From Loigolactobacillus bifermentans DSM 20003 (GTDB lineage Bacteria; Bacillota; Bacilli; Lactobacillales; Lactobacillaceae): 64,000 nt of DNA. Both the position numbers and the translations under genes were made by a program. Positions 17,834 through 29,881 of the stretch are shown here, one piece after another (within the stretch, counting starts at the first letter, position 1; each line of letters begins with the position of its first letter). Under the pieces are notes generated by a model that searched no databases, was not told where the DNA came from, and saw nothing but the letters and a program-made list of their open reading frames with translations. The DNA lies in NCBI RefSeq assembly GCF_001434575.1, contig NZ_AZDA01000046.1, positions 1 through 64,000 on the forward strand, in the 5' to 3' direction.

Positions 17834-18661
17834 TTAACCCACGCGGTGAGCCAACTGGCGTCCGGTAAACAATGTCCCAATGGTTTCTCCTGCTAAAATA
17901 CGATAGATAATCTGCGGGTCTTTGCCGTTGGCCAATACCATTTGTTGTTGCTGTGCCAAAACACGTTTCGCGGCCTTTAATTTGGTCACCATCCCACCGG
18001 TGCCGTATTGGCTCCCATGACCACCGGCCGCTTTGATCAGGGTTTGGTCGATTTGATGGATCTCAGATAATAATTGTGCATTCGCAACATCATGCGGATT
18101 AGCACTGTAGAAACCGTCAATGTCCGATAAAACAATCAACAGATCCGCGTCCAATAAATTGGTAACTGTCGCTGCCAACTGGTCATTTTCACCAAACGTG
18201 GTTTGATGGCCAAACTCGGCAACCGAGATTGCATCGTTTTCATTGACGATTGGGACGATTCCTAACTGAAAAAGTCGATCAAATGTATTCAGTACATTAC
18301 GATGACTTTGTGGATAATGTAGCACATCTTGCGTTAATAGCACCTGGGCCACTGTTTGATTATAGGTCCCAAACGCACGCGAATAGATGCCCATCAATTC
18401 ACTTTGTCCAATTGCTGAAAGTGCTTGTAATTCCGGCGTCACCGTGGGTCGTTTCGTCAGCCTTAATTTGTTCATCCCAACCCCAACTGCACCAGAAGAA
18501 ACCAGCACAACCTCTTTACCTTGGTTGCGCAGATCACTTAAAACAAGTGCTAAACGGGTAATAGCATGCAAATTCAATTGATTGTTGGCATAGATCAAAC
18601 TACTCGTACCAACTTTGACGACAATCCGCTGTAATGGTAATAAATTTCGCGTTTTTCCCAT
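17834..18661 (-). CDS. proB: Glutamate 5-kinase (no PUA domain)
   Basis: First enzyme of proline synthesis, phosphorylating glutamate. The 275-aa protein consists only of the amino-acid kinase domain: VVKVGTSSL (phosphate loop), VSSGAVGVG, NENDAI and a YGTGGMVTKLKAAK segment near the end. The C-terminal PUA domain of the enterobacterial enzyme (about 367 aa) is absent, as in many lactobacilli. The ribosome binding site is weak (TAGGCG). Expression is probably feedback-limited by proline at enzyme level. Confidence 0.95.
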   Translation of the reverse strand: MGKTRNLLPLQRIVVKVGTSSLIYANNQLNLHAITRLALVLSDLRNQGKEVVLVSSGAVGVGMNKLRLTKRPTVTPELQALSAIGQSELMGIYSRAFGTYNQTVAQVLLTQDVLHYPQSHRNVLNTFDRLFQLGIVPIVNENDAISVAEFGHQTTFGENDQLAATVTNLLDADLLIVLSDIDGFYSANPHDVANAQLLSEIHQIDQTLIKAAGGHGSQYGTGGMVTKLKAAKRVLAQQQQMVLANGKDPQIIYRILAGETIGTLFTGRQLAHRVG

Positions 18662-18696
18662 TGCTTATACGCCTACTTTCAAAGTGGATGGTTCTT

Positions 18697-18705
18697 ATTC
18701 TAACA
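18697..18705 (-). promoter_or_regulatory. Extended -10 promoter of proBA
   Basis: Minus-strand TGTTAGAAT (TG-N-TAGAAT), about 35 nt upstream of the proB start. The -35 box is weak. Confidence 0.5.
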
Positions 18706-18733
18706 TAGATTCCGACTAATTATGAAAATTTCG

Positions 18734-19588
18734 TTAGAATTTAGCGGCGAATAGGCCTAAATCTAAAACCTGATAGTTATTTTTACGCAAGGTATCTAAG
18801 GTTTTTTGTAATTCGGGAATGTGCTGGCCAAGGCCCCCAACTTCAATGTAGAACGAATAGGTGCCCATTTTGCGCTTGGTTGGCCCTGACATTAATGCAA
18901 TCAAATTCAAATTAGCCCGTGCAAAGTAACCTAAAATATCATACAGCAACCCTGACCGATCTGTGTTCGGGGTAATATAACATAAAAAACGGAAGGTTTC
19001 AGTGGCATCAAACTTCACAATTGGGACGCGTGCTGCCACCGCTTGTACCACGATAAACCGGGTTTCATTTTCCAAACTATCCGCTACTTGTTCTCGAATC
19101 AAAAAATCAGCCGTCTGCGGTAAATCCGATAAGTGAAACTGTGGAATAATCGCAGCATCCCCAAATTCAGCCGTTTTAAGCTTATTAAATGACAGCATAT
19201 TGCTTTCCGTGATCGATAGTTCGGCCTGCGGCATTTGATGCAAAATATTTAAGCACTGGCCCTTGGTTTTAAACTGGACGTAGACCCGCTTCACCTGATC
19301 CAAGCGTTGACAGTTGGCTACTAATGCAAAATGGACTGGTACCGTTGCTGTGCCAACCACATGAAGTTGGCCTGCTTTTAAAAGCGTTAACGTGCGCTCA
19401 ACATAGCCATCCAACGTATTTTCCAGCGGTAGAATCGCCAACTGCCCCTTACAATCAACTGATTGACCTACTTTACCAATATTATCGTAATATACCAACT
19501 GGTCAATTTCTGAATGCGTTTGTTGATACTGCTGTGCAGCAACATCACTAAAGGTCCCCGCTGGTCCTAAAACTGCTAAACGTGTCAT
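18734..19588 (-). CDS. pheA: Prephenate dehydratase
   Basis: Converts prephenate to phenylpyruvate for phenylalanine synthesis. It is a 284-aa stand-alone enzyme without a chorismate mutase domain. It starts MTRLAVLGPAGTFSD, has LPLENTLDGYV for substrate binding and the catalytic-region motif ETRFIVV near residue 170. A C-terminal ACT domain (about 190-270, with RSGLLYDILGYFARANLNL) should bind phenylalanine for feedback inhibition. AAGGGAGG precedes the start. A terminator separates it from aroB, so it needs its own promoter; a TATACT box lies at 19621-19626. Confidence 0.95.
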   Translation of the reverse strand: MTRLAVLGPAGTFSDVAAQQYQQTHSEIDQLVYYDNIGKVGQSVDCKGQLAILPLENTLDGYVERTLTLLKAGQLHVVGTATVPVHFALVANCQRLDQVKRVYVQFKTKGQCLNILHQMPQAELSITESNMLSFNKLKTAEFGDAAIIPQFHLSDLPQTADFLIREQVADSLENETRFIVVQAVAARVPIVKFDATETFRFLCYITPNTDRSGLLYDILGYFARANLNLIALMSGPTKRKMGTYSFYIEVGGLGQHIPELQKTLDTLRKNNYQVLDLGLFAAKF

Positions 19589-19650
19589 TTAAAAAGCCTC
19601 CCTTAATTACTCATTTATTTAGTATAGCTTAAAAATCACCTTTTGATGCA

Positions 19651-19687
19651 AAAAGTGGGATAATCAGCCGATTATCCCACTTTTTTT
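19651..19687. terminator. Terminator of the tkt-aro operon
   Basis: A perfect 15-bp inverted repeat AAAAGTGGGATAATC / GATTATCCCACTTTT with a 4-nt loop and a T-rich flank on both strands. It follows the aroB stop and so ends the aromatic operon before pheA. Confidence 0.92.
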
Positions 19688-20768
19688 ATTTTGTAATGAT
19701 AGCTTGACCACTAAAGAAAGTCTCCAATTCGTTTAGCTGAACCGGATAAATCACCGGTTCCCCGATGGCCTTTAAATAGACTAAATTTAGCTTGCCATGA
19801 CGGTTTTTCTTATCATGCCGCATATTTTCATAAAATGCCTGACTGCCAATCAAATCACTCTCAGTTGGCAAACCAACTTTTTGCAAAGCAGTGGTCAATT
19901 GTTGGGTCAAACCAACTGGTGATAACTGGTATGCTTCAAATAACTTGGTTAATTGCACCATGCCAATACTGATTGCTTCACCATGGGCCAACGCACCTGC
20001 CGCCAACAATTCAATGGCATGCCCCATTGTATGACCAAAGTTTAAAATCTGGCGCAAACCGCCTTCTTGCTCATCCGCAATGACAACCTTTGCTTTAAAA
20101 GTGACACTGGCTTTGATCAACTCTGACGCATACGTCATAATCGCTGCTGGCTGATCAATTTTTTCAATAATTTGCCAAAATTCAGGTTTATCGATGGCTG
20201 CCATTTTTAAAATTTCGGCATAACCTTCAACAAGATAACGCTGTGACAAGGTTTTTAATGTTGTCGGATCAACGGCCACTAGATCTGGTTGGTAGAAAGT
20301 ACCAACCAAATTCTTGCCACTTGGCAAGTCAACCGCCGTTTTACCCCCAACACTGCTATCCACTTGTGCCAGCAATGAGGTTGGTATTTGAATAAACGCC
20401 AGTCCACGCATATAAGTCGATGCCACAAAGCCTGCTAGATCACCAACAACGCCGCCACCAAGTGCAATCACACCATCTGTTCGGGTAAAGCCATCGCCAA
20501 CCAGCTCATCATAAAGTGAACTCGCCACACCTAAGCTTTTTGACGCTTCACCGGCTTCAACCAAGTAAAGATGAGGTTCAAAACCGGCTGCCTTTAACGA
20601 GGTCAACACTTGATCCGCACATAAAGGGGCTACCTGACGATCGGAAATAACTGCAATTTTACGTGGTTGCCATAACGCTGCAACCTCTGTACCAATCGTA
20701 TTTAATAAACCATTTGCAATTTTGATCTGATATGTTTTTGTAGGTAAAGTAACTGTTACCTCTTCCAA
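19686..20768 (-). CDS. aroB: 3-dehydroquinate synthase
   Basis: Converts DAHP to 3-dehydroquinate (second shikimate-pathway step), NAD- and metal-dependent; about 360 aa. Motifs seen: the GGGVVGDLAGFVAST glycine-rich loop, QIPTSLLAQVDSSVGGKTAV (in part) and the metal ligands in NFGHTMGHAIE and AHGEAISIGM. The best start is a TTG at 20768: GGGAGG, which lies in the end of aroF, is 7 nt upstream. The longer frame would start inside that ribosome binding site. It begins 2 nt after the aroF stop. Confidence 0.93.
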   Translation of the reverse strand: MEEVTVTLPTKTYQIKIANGLLNTIGTEVAALWQPRKIAVISDRQVAPLCADQVLTSLKAAGFEPHLYLVEAGEASKSLGVASSLYDELVGDGFTRTDGVIALGGGVVGDLAGFVASTYMRGLAFIQIPTSLLAQVDSSVGGKTAVDLPSGKNLVGTFYQPDLVAVDPTTLKTLSQRYLVEGYAEILKMAAIDKPEFWQIIEKIDQPAAIMTYASELIKASVTFKAKVVIADEQEGGLRQILNFGHTMGHAIELLAAGALAHGEAISIGMVQLTKLFEAYQLSPVGLTQQLTTALQKVGLPTESDLIGSQAFYENMRHDKKNRHGKLNLVYLKAIGEPVIYPVQLNELETFFSGQAIITK

Positions 20769-20770
20769 AA

Positions 20771-21775
20771 TTAAGCCTCCCAAGAATCCATTAGACGACG
20801 CATTTCAAATACTTCTTTGGTCATCTTTTTGTAAGTATCTGGTTTCAATGCTTGTGGGCCATCAGAAAAAGCATGTTCTGGATCATCATGGATTTCAACG
20901 ATCATGCCGGAAGCCCCTGAGGCAACACCAGCATGCGCCATTGGTGTGACTAAATCCCAAACACCAACAGCATGGCTTGGATCCACGATAACTGGGTAAT
21001 GCGTCAGCTTTTGTAAAACAGGGACTGCCGCTAAATCAAACGTATTACGCGTGTACTTATTATCAAATGTCCGTACCCCACGTTCCAATAACATGATCTG
21101 ATGGTTACCACCAGCAGCAATGTATTCAGAAGCATTTAATAAGTCATCAATTGAACCTGCCATGCCCCGCTTCAAAGCAACGGGTACCCGTGTTTTCCCA
21201 ACAGCTTTTAACAATGAAAAGTTTTGCATATTACGTGCACCAATTTGGAAAACATCTGTGTATTTGGCAATCAAATCAACATGGTCTTCATCCATGACTT
21301 CCGTGATCACATCCATACCATTTTCATCAGCCGCTTCACGCAAGTATTTAAGCCCTGCTTCACCTAACCCTTGGAAAGAGTATGGTGAGGTCCGTGGCTT
21401 GTAAGCTCCGCCACGTAAAATGGTTGCACCACCTTCACGGGCAACTTTTGCCATCTTGCGTAAATGTGCTTCTGATTCAACTGAACATGGACCTGCCATC
21501 ATGGTAAAATGCCCCTTACCGCCAATTATACTATGCGGAAGCTCAATAATGGTATCTTCTGGTTGGAATAATCGACTTCCTAAAACAGCAGCTGGTGTTT
21601 TTTCGATCACTTCGGTAACATTTGCGGCTTCTGCCGGTGTTAAATCAACATGACTTAATTCTGGAATCGCCATATGATTTTTAATGCGGATCACGGTTGC
21701 TGGTGTTGCTTCTAATCGTTTGGTTAAGGCTGTCACAATTGCTTCATCTGGATTTGCTTTTAATTGAATAATCAT
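20771..21775 (-). CDS. aroF: 3-deoxy-7-phosphoheptulonate (DAHP) synthase
   Basis: First committed step of aromatic synthesis: condensation of PEP and erythrose-4-phosphate. The 334-aa protein is of the AroAI-beta type, with an N-terminal ferredoxin-like regulatory domain (about 1-65) and a barrel. Motifs include AGPCSVES, RGGAYKPRTSPYSFQG, ALKRGM and VDPSHAVG. The first ATG after AGGGAGA (at 21775) is preferred over a TTG 9 nt upstream. The N-terminal domain may confer Tyr/Phe feedback inhibition, as known for this type. Confidence 0.95.
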   Translation of the reverse strand: MIIQLKANPDEAIVTALTKRLEATPATVIRIKNHMAIPELSHVDLTPAEAANVTEVIEKTPAAVLGSRLFQPEDTIIELPHSIIGGKGHFTMMAGPCSVESEAHLRKMAKVAREGGATILRGGAYKPRTSPYSFQGLGEAGLKYLREAADENGMDVITEVMDEDHVDLIAKYTDVFQIGARNMQNFSLLKAVGKTRVPVALKRGMAGSIDDLLNASEYIAAGGNHQIMLLERGVRTFDNKYTRNTFDLAAVPVLQKLTHYPVIVDPSHAVGVWDLVTPMAHAGVASGASGMIVEIHDDPEHAFSDGPQALKPDTYKKMTKEVFEMRRLMDSWEA

Positions 21776-21790
21776 CTTTATCAATCTCCC

Positions 21791-22675
21791 TTAAATTTTA
21801 ACTGTAGCGTAAAGTTTTTCATACAATGCTTTGGTAACTTGTGGCACTGGCATTTCTTCACCAGTCCACTCCTCAAATGCCAAAGCACCTTGATAAATCA
21901 ACATATCTAGACCGTTATAACAAGTATGGCCCAATGCTGTTGCTTGCTGCAAAAGACGTGTCGCTTTTGGAACATAGATCAAATCACAAACAATGGCAGC
22001 TGGTGCTAACGCTTCTAGCGTTGTCAATGGTAATGGCAACTGATCTTGTGCTTGCCCCATGCCGATATTTGTCGTGTTGATCAAGTAATCACTTTGCGCC
22101 AAAATGCGTGTCATTTCAGCCTGATCGGCGTAAGGATGCACTTGAATCTCAACCTGCGTAGCATCCCCAATCTCATGACAACGCTGTACGATTTTATCAA
22201 ATGTTGCATTTTGACGTTTAAATACATGGATCACTTTGGCCTGGTTTTGAGCAACCGCAGCAATCACGGCTAAACCAGCACCACCTGCCCCTAAAACGGA
22301 AACGGTTTTTGCTGTCACACTTTGTTGATGCTGGGCTAAACCCGCAATAAAGCCTGCACCATCGGTACTATCACCAATCAAGTAACCATTTCGATTGGTA
22401 ACTGTGTTAACAGCGCCTAGCAATTGCGCCGTCGGTGTTAATTCGTCTAGGTAATCTATAATAGCCGTTTTAAACGGATGTGACAAATTGATACCGCCAA
22501 GATCTAATGCACGAATTGCAGCGGCGGCTTGTTCAAAATGTTCTGGGATCTCAAATGCCAAGTAAGTCGCATTGATGCCCAATGTTTTAAAGCTTAAATT
22601 ATGCATCAGCGGCGACAAGCTATGCTTGGCCGGATTTGCATAAAATCCATAAAGTTGTGTGTGACCATCAATCAT
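21791..22675 (-). CDS. aroE: Shikimate dehydrogenase
   Basis: NADPH-dependent reduction of 3-dehydroshikimate to shikimate; 294 aa. The substrate-binding N-terminus contains NPAKHSLSPLMHN and NLSHPFKTAI (catalytic Lys). The nucleotide site is VLGAGGAGLAV near residue 130, followed by NTTNIGM. The ATG immediately follows the tkt stop codon, with AGGAGG inside the end of tkt, so translation is coupled. Confidence 0.94.
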   Translation of the reverse strand: MIDGHTQLYGFYANPAKHSLSPLMHNLSFKTLGINATYLAFEIPEHFEQAAAAIRALDLGGINLSHPFKTAIIDYLDELTPTAQLLGAVNTVTNRNGYLIGDSTDGAGFIAGLAQHQQSVTAKTVSVLGAGGAGLAVIAAVAQNQAKVIHVFKRQNATFDKIVQRCHEIGDATQVEIQVHPYADQAEMTRILAQSDYLINTTNIGMGQAQDQLPLPLTTLEALAPAAIVCDLIYVPKATRLLQQATALGHTCYNGLDMLIYQGALAFEEWTGEEMPVPQVTKALYEKLYATVKI

Positions 22676-24691
22676 TTAAATTGCCTCCTGATTCAGTTGC
22701 TGCTGCGCAACGTACATTTCTAAGTATTGATCCACAATATGTTCACTGGTAAACCCATAATCGCTTAACAACTGGTCCGCTGCACCACTGGCGCCAAATT
22801 GGTTGATGCCAACACTGATGCCATCTAACCCAACATATTTGCCCCAGCCTAAAGTGCTCCCCATTTCAACAGATAAGCGTAACCGCACATTCGTTGGTAA
22901 AATTTGTTCGCGGTAAGCACGCGGTTGCCGATCAAATAAATCAAAGCTCGGTAAGGAGACCACTGATACATCATGTTGCTGTTGTGCCAGCTGACGTTGT
23001 GCTGCTAACGCCAAGGCAACTTCAGAACCCGTTGCCATTAAAATACCTTCAGGTTGATGCCCCTTTTGTGGTGATAAAACATAACCACCACGACTTAGAT
23101 CCCCCTGTGCTGTGCCAGCTAAAACAGTCAGGTTTTGACGCGTTAAAACCAATACAGTTGGCCGATTGCGAATCGTCATCGCCAACTTCCAAGCCGCCAC
23201 TGTTTCATTTGCATCCGCTGGTCGTAAAACCGTGATTCCTGGCATTGCGCGTAAGCTCATGAGTTGTTCAACTGGTTCATGCGTTGGCCCATCTTCACCA
23301 ACTGCAATTGAATCGTGTGTGAAAACGTAAGTCACAGGTAATTTCTGAAGGGCCGCCAAACGTAATGCACCGCGCATGTAATCTGAGAAAACAAAGAATG
23401 TCCCGCCGAAAACGTGTGTTCCACCATGCAGTGCAATCCCGTTCATGGCTGCACCTTCCGCAAATTCACGTACTCCGAAACAAATGTTACGTTGATCTAA
23501 AGCATCTGCTTCAAAACTACCGGTTGTCGCAATATCTGTTTTGTTAGAAGATGCCAGATCTGCTGAGCCGCCCCATAGACTTGGATTTTGTGCTGCCAAC
23601 CCCTGAATCACTTTATGACTGGTAGCCCGGCTAGCTTCTAAGTCGCCCACTTGATAAGTCGGTAACTTCAACGCCCAGTTGGCTGGTAATTGCTGATTGA
23701 TCGCACTTAGCAGTTGTTCATGTAAAGCTGGCGCAACTTGTGCCAGCTTTTCACATTGCTGTTGCCAAGCTTGTTGCGCTTGTTGACCGCGTTTAGCAAC
23801 AACCTGTTGAAAGCGTTGGTAAACAGCAGCTGGTACTGTAAAAGCAGGCGTCGTCCAATGCAGTGCTTTTTTAGTTGCTGCAACGCCTTCAATACCTAAT
23901 GGTGCCCCATGCACTTTATTGGTGCCTTGTTGTGGTGCGCCATAACCGATCACTGTTTTTACTTCAATCAATGTTGGCGCATCCGTTTGCGCTTTGGCTT
24001 GCGTTAAAGCGGCATCAATAGCGTTGAGATCATTACCATCAGTCACTTTCAAGTAATGCCAACCATAGCTTTCAAAACGTTGTTCAGCGGAATCCGTTAA
24101 CGCACGATCAGCGGCGCCATCTAACGAAACGTCGTTAGAATCGTATAGGACAATGAGTTTGCCTAATTTTAAGTGGCCAGCCAGACTAGCTGCTTCATGT
24201 GAGATGCCTTCCATCAAATCGCCATCCCCACATAAAGCATAGGTGTAATGGTCAACGACTTGCGTACGTTGGTTATAAGTTGCCCCTAAATGCGCTTCGG
24301 CCATTGCCATCCCCACCGCCATACCTAGGCCTTGGCCTAATGGACCAGTTGTTGCATCGACCCCTGGTACTTGACCATACTCTGGGTGCCCTGGTGTCCG
24401 GCTCCCTTTTTGACGAAATTGTTTTAAATCGTCCATGGCCAAGCCAAAACCGCTAAGGTGTAATAAGCTGTATAACATTGCCGAACCATGTCCCGCAGAT
24501 AACACGAAACGATCACGATTGAACCAAGTTGGCTCTGCTGGGTTAATACGCAAATGCCGTGTAAACAATGTATAGGCCATTGGTGCTGCCCCTAACGGTA
24601 AACCAGGGTGCCCAGAATTTGCTTTTTGAATCATATCAATACTTAATGCCCGTACTGCATTCACACCTAATTGATCAATCTCATCCATCAT
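22676..24691 (-). CDS. tkt: Transketolase, first gene of the aromatic operon
   Basis: Thiamine-diphosphate enzyme of the pentose phosphate pathway that produces erythrose-4-phosphate. The 671-aa protein has the ThDP motif CGDGDLMEG to DSNDVSLDG, an N-terminal [19 protein letters not shown], and the pyrimidine-binding domain [20 protein letters not shown] (shown in part). The ATG at 24691 follows GGAGGGATTACG. It is the promoter-proximal gene of tkt-aroE-aroF-aroB, so in this organism E4P supply is tied to aromatic synthesis. The attenuator terminator lies about 30 nt upstream. Confidence 0.95.
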   Translation of the reverse strand: MMDEIDQLGVNAVRALSIDMIQKANSGHPGLPLGAAPMAYTLFTRHLRINPAEPTWFNRDRFVLSAGHGSAMLYSLLHLSGFGLAMDDLKQFRQKGSRTPGHPEYGQVPGVDATTGPLGQGLGMAVGMAMAEAHLGATYNQRTQVVDHYTYALCGDGDLMEGISHEAASLAGHLKLGKLIVLYDSNDVSLDGAADRALTDSAEQRFESYGWHYLKVTDGNDLNAIDAALTQAKAQTDAPTLIEVKTVIGYGAPQQGTNKVHGAPLGIEGVAATKKALHWTTPAFTVPAAVYQRFQQVVAKRGQQAQQAWQQQCEKLAQVAPALHEQLLSAINQQLPANWALKLPTYQVGDLEASRATSHKVIQGLAAQNPSLWGGSADLASSNKTDIATTGSFEADALDQRNICFGVREFAEGAAMNGIALHGGTHVFGGTFFVFSDYMRGALRLAALQKLPVTYVFTHDSIAVGEDGPTHEPVEQLMSLRAMPGITVLRPADANETVAAWKLAMTIRNRPTVLVLTRQNLTVLAGTAQGDLSRGGYVLSPQKGHQPEGILMATGSEVALALAAQRQLAQQQHDVSVVSLPSFDLFDRQPRAYREQILPTNVRLRLSVEMGSTLGWGKYVGLDGISVGINQFGASGAADQLLSDYGFTSEHIVDQYLEMYVAQQQLNQEAI

Positions 24692-24719
24692 CGTAATCCC
24701 TCCAGTTAATTGTGAGGTC

Positions 24720-24757
24720 AAAATAAAAGGGACCCCACATATCTGCTGTGGGGCCCC
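24720..24757 (-). terminator. Attenuator terminator before tkt
   Basis: Minus-strand GGGGCCCCACA-GCAGATA-TGTGGGGTCCC forms an 11-bp stem (one G-U), followed by TTTTATTTT, between the leader and tkt. Its left arm can instead pair with the upstream segment GCTGTGTGGCC (24811-24801), so it can be disrupted. Confidence 0.9.
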
Positions 24758-24935
24758 AAAAATAGATGTTCAGAATTGGGAAGACAAATAGTCTACTATT
24801 GGCCACACAGCTGATATTTTTATCATCTATGTGGCTAGTTTTTAATCCATGATTAAGAACTTTTGGCTCGCATAGATGCAAACGTCGTGTTTGCATCTAT
24901 ACTGCTGATGCAAACACTAGCTAAAGAACCAAAAG
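24745..24935 (-). promoter_or_regulatory. Attenuator RNA with mutually exclusive hairpins
   Basis: Minus-strand pairings: (A) GTGTTTGCATC with GATGCAAACAC (24917-24887, 11 bp). (B) ATAGATGCAAAC with GTTTGCATCTAT (24900-24872, 12 bp), which shares bases with A. (C) leader codons CTTTTGGTTC with GAGCCAAAAG (24935-24926 with 24869-24860). (D) a 15-bp stem GCCACATAGATGATA / TATCAGCTGTGTGGC (24835-24802). (E) antiterminator GCTGTGTGGCC with GGCCCCACAGC (10 of 11 pairs), which excludes both D and the terminator. The chain fits ribosome-position-dependent attenuation; the exact switching order is not resolved by reading alone. Confidence 0.8.
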
Positions 24936-24985
24936 TAATAATACGCGCTATTCAATTGTAGCGTTAAATGCCGTTTCTTAATCAT
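24917..24985 (-). CDS. Aromatic leader peptide of the tkt-aro operon
   Basis: A 22-codon frame with an AAGGAG site 9 nt before its ATG. It begins MIKKRHLTLQLNSA and continues with seven consecutive aromatic codons, YYYFWFF, then Ser and a TAG stop. The peptide lies about 25 nt after the transcription start and directly upstream of alternative hairpins and a terminator. This is the classical layout of a ribosome-mediated attenuator, in which scarcity of charged Tyr, Phe or Trp tRNA stalls the ribosome and lets transcription enter tkt-aroE-aroF-aroB. Confidence 0.9.
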   Translation of the reverse strand: MIKKRHLTLQLNSAYYYFWFFS

Positions 24986-25016
24986 TATTAAAAACTCCTT
25001 AGAATTGAATGACATT

Positions 25017-25045
25017 AGTATAACAACCCCATTAGTAACTGTCAA
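25017..25045 (-). promoter_or_regulatory. Sigma-A promoter of the tkt-aro operon
   Basis: Minus-strand TTGACA, 17 nt, TATACT: a near-perfect promoter about 30 nt upstream of the leader-peptide ATG. Confidence 0.9.
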
Positions 25046-25115
25046 CGGTTTTCATAGAAAAATTTGTTTTTTCAATAAAAAACTTCAATCAATATTGAGC
25101 AACTTAAAATTTCAG

Positions 25116-25144
25116 TTAACAAATATCAGGACTGGGCGTATAAT
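25116..25144 (+). promoter_or_regulatory. Promoter of small plus-strand transcript
   Basis: Plus-strand TTAACA, 17 nt, TATAAT. It diverges from the aro promoter about 70 bp away and leads into a roughly 200-nt unit ending at a strong terminator. Confidence 0.7.
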
Positions 25145-25150
25145 GGGTAA

Positions 25151-25352
25151 TTGGAGTAATGTACATTAAGCTTTTAGCTATTGCTTAAGATAGCAACCAT
25201 TTTTGAGGGGGTAAGCTTACGCTAAACTTTATTGAAGCCGCAATCATCACTTGTGGATTGTTGCTAATGTTGTTCCGTGATGACCATCATCTTAACGATG
25301 AAGCTTAATTCTGAAATTTGACGAGAACTGCCAGCTGGCAGTTCTTTTTTTA
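25151..25352 (+). ncRNA. Small transcript: candidate sRNA or small membrane peptide gene
   Basis: A unit bounded by a consensus promoter and an intrinsic terminator. A 5' stem-loop (GCTAT...ATAGC near 25175-25194) is followed by a GAGGGGG purine run. Downstream, an open frame at about 25219-25308 encodes a hydrophobic peptide (core FIEAAIITCGLLLMLF, then charged RDDHHLNDEA). No ATG stands at the expected distance; the codon 7 nt after the purine run is ACG. A short hydrophobic peptide with a charged tail recalls type I toxins, but I do not recognise the family. It could equally be a non-coding RNA. Confidence 0.45.
25324..25352 (+). terminator. Terminator of the small plus-strand transcript
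   Basis: Perfect palindrome AGAACTGCCAG/CTGGCAGTTCT followed by T7 on the plus strand. Confidence 0.88.
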
Positions 25353-25355
25353 TAC

Positions 25356-25390
25356 AAAAAAATTCGTTGAACAAAATTGCTCAACGAACT
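25356..25390 (-). terminator. Terminator of the suf operon
   Basis: Minus-strand TTCGTTGAGCA / TGTTCAACGAA, an 11-bp stem with one G-U pair, followed by T7, just downstream of the sufB stop. Confidence 0.88.
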
Positions 25391-25413
25391 TTTTAAACGT
25401 TATCAACTGATCA

Positions 25414-26856
25414 CTACCCAACAGTACCTTCCATTTCGTAACTGATCAGTCGATTTAACTCAACAGCGTACTCCATTGGTAACTCTTTGGTAAATGGTTC
25501 AACGAAGCCCATGATGATCATTTCAGTGGCTTTTGCCTCTGAAATCCCGCGGCTCATCAAATAATACAATTGTTCTTCTGAGATCTTCGATACTTTGGCT
25601 TCATGTTCCATTGAAACATTGCCGTTTAAAATCTCATTATACGGAATTGTATCTGAACTAGATTGTTCGTCCATAATGATCGTATCACATTCAACGTGGG
25701 CCTTTGACCCGTCAGAATGGCGGCCAAAACGAACTGTCCCACGGTAGTCAACGGCCCCACCATCTTTAGAGATGGATTTTGAAACAATCGAAGAAGATGT
25801 ATTTTTAGCATTATGAATCATCCGAGCACCAGCATCTTGATCAATGTTCTTACCGGCAACGGCAATTGATAACATCGTCCCAGTTGCACCTTCACCATCC
25901 AAATAAACACTTGGATACTTCATCGTGACTTTAGACCCTAAGTTACCATCGACCCATTCCATCGTAGCATTTTCCATGGCGCGCGCCCGTTTGGTTTCCA
26001 AACTATAAACGTTATTGGACCAGTTTTGAATGGTTGTATAACGCATATAAGCATCCTTTTCGGCAAATACTTCTACAACGGCAGCATGTAAACTGTCAGA
26101 AGAATAGTTTGGTGCGGTACAGCCTTCAACATATTGAACACTAGCGCCTTCATCGACAATAATCAAGGTCCGTTCAAACTGACCTGAGTTTTCTGAATTC
26201 AAACGGAAGTAAGATTGGATTGGAACATCCAGCTTAACCCCTTTTGGAATGTAGATAAATGAGCCACCAGACCAAACAGCCCCATTTAAGGCCGAGAACT
26301 TGTTGTCCGCTGGTTTAACTAATTTGCCAAACCACTTTTTAAACAGTTCTGGGTATTCGCGTAAGGCAGAATCAGTATCTGTAAAGATGATCCCCAACTT
26401 TTGGAAATCATCCTTCATGTTATGATAAACCACTTCTGATTCGTACTGTGCAGAAGAACCCGCCAAATACTTCCGTTCAGCTTCAGGAACCCCTAAACGG
26501 TCAAAGGTTGTTTTGATTTCTTCTGGTACATCTTCCCAGTCACGGTACTTTTCATCCGTTGCTTTTTGATAATAGCGCATATTCTTTAAATCTAAATCTG
26601 ATAAATCTGGGCCATAAGGTGGCATTGGCATTTTTTTGTAGATTTCGTAACTTTTAAGCCGATAATCTAACATCCATTGTGGTTCACCTTTAGCGGCAGA
26701 AATCTCGCGTACAATCTCTTCAGTTAAGCCACGGCCAGTTGAGAAAACGGGTTTGACATCATCATGGAAGCCAAAATCGTAATCATCACTGAGGCCAAGG
26801 TCCTTAACGGAGGTTGCGGCTGCTTCGTTATTTTTGGTGTTTTCTGTTTCAGGCAT
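25414..26856 (-). CDS. sufB: Fe-S cluster scaffold component SufB
   Basis: Core subunit of the SufBCD scaffold complex on which Fe-S clusters are built; 480 aa, normal length. The C-terminal half has the SufB/D beta-helix fold with [29 protein letters not shown] and the end segment [19 protein letters not shown], shared with SufD. AAGGGGG precedes the start. It is the last gene of sufC-sufD-sufS-sufU-sufB. The pathway would supply clusters to XdhC and YgfK in this window. Confidence 0.96.
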   Translation of the reverse strand: MPETENTKNNEAAATSVKDLGLSDDYDFGFHDDVKPVFSTGRGLTEEIVREISAAKGEPQWMLDYRLKSYEIYKKMPMPPYGPDLSDLDLKNMRYYQKATDEKYRDWEDVPEEIKTTFDRLGVPEAERKYLAGSSAQYESEVVYHNMKDDFQKLGIIFTDTDSALREYPELFKKWFGKLVKPADNKFSALNGAVWSGGSFIYIPKGVKLDVPIQSYFRLNSENSGQFERTLIIVDEGASVQYVEGCTAPNYSSDSLHAAVVEVFAEKDAYMRYTTIQNWSNNVYSLETKRARAMENATMEWVDGNLGSKVTMKYPSVYLDGEGATGTMLSIAVAGKNIDQDAGARMIHNAKNTSSSIVSKSISKDGGAVDYRGTVRFGRHSDGSKAHVECDTIIMDEQSSSDTIPYNEILNGNVSMEHEAKVSKISEEQLYYLMSRGISEAKATEMIIMGFVEPFTKELPMEYAVELNRLISYEMEGTVG

Positions 26857-26870
26857 GGCAATTCCCCCTT

Positions 26871-29866
<2,996 letters not shown>

Positions 29867-29881
29867 GCTGTTGCCCCCTTC

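Noticed and set aside
18250-18561. 103-aa plus-strand frame over proB
   Set aside because: Antisense shadow of proB without a ribosome binding site.
24681-24896. 71-aa minus-strand frame upstream of transketolase
   Set aside because: It crosses the attenuator stems and terminator and has no ribosome binding site; the aromatic leader peptide lies upstream of it in another frame.
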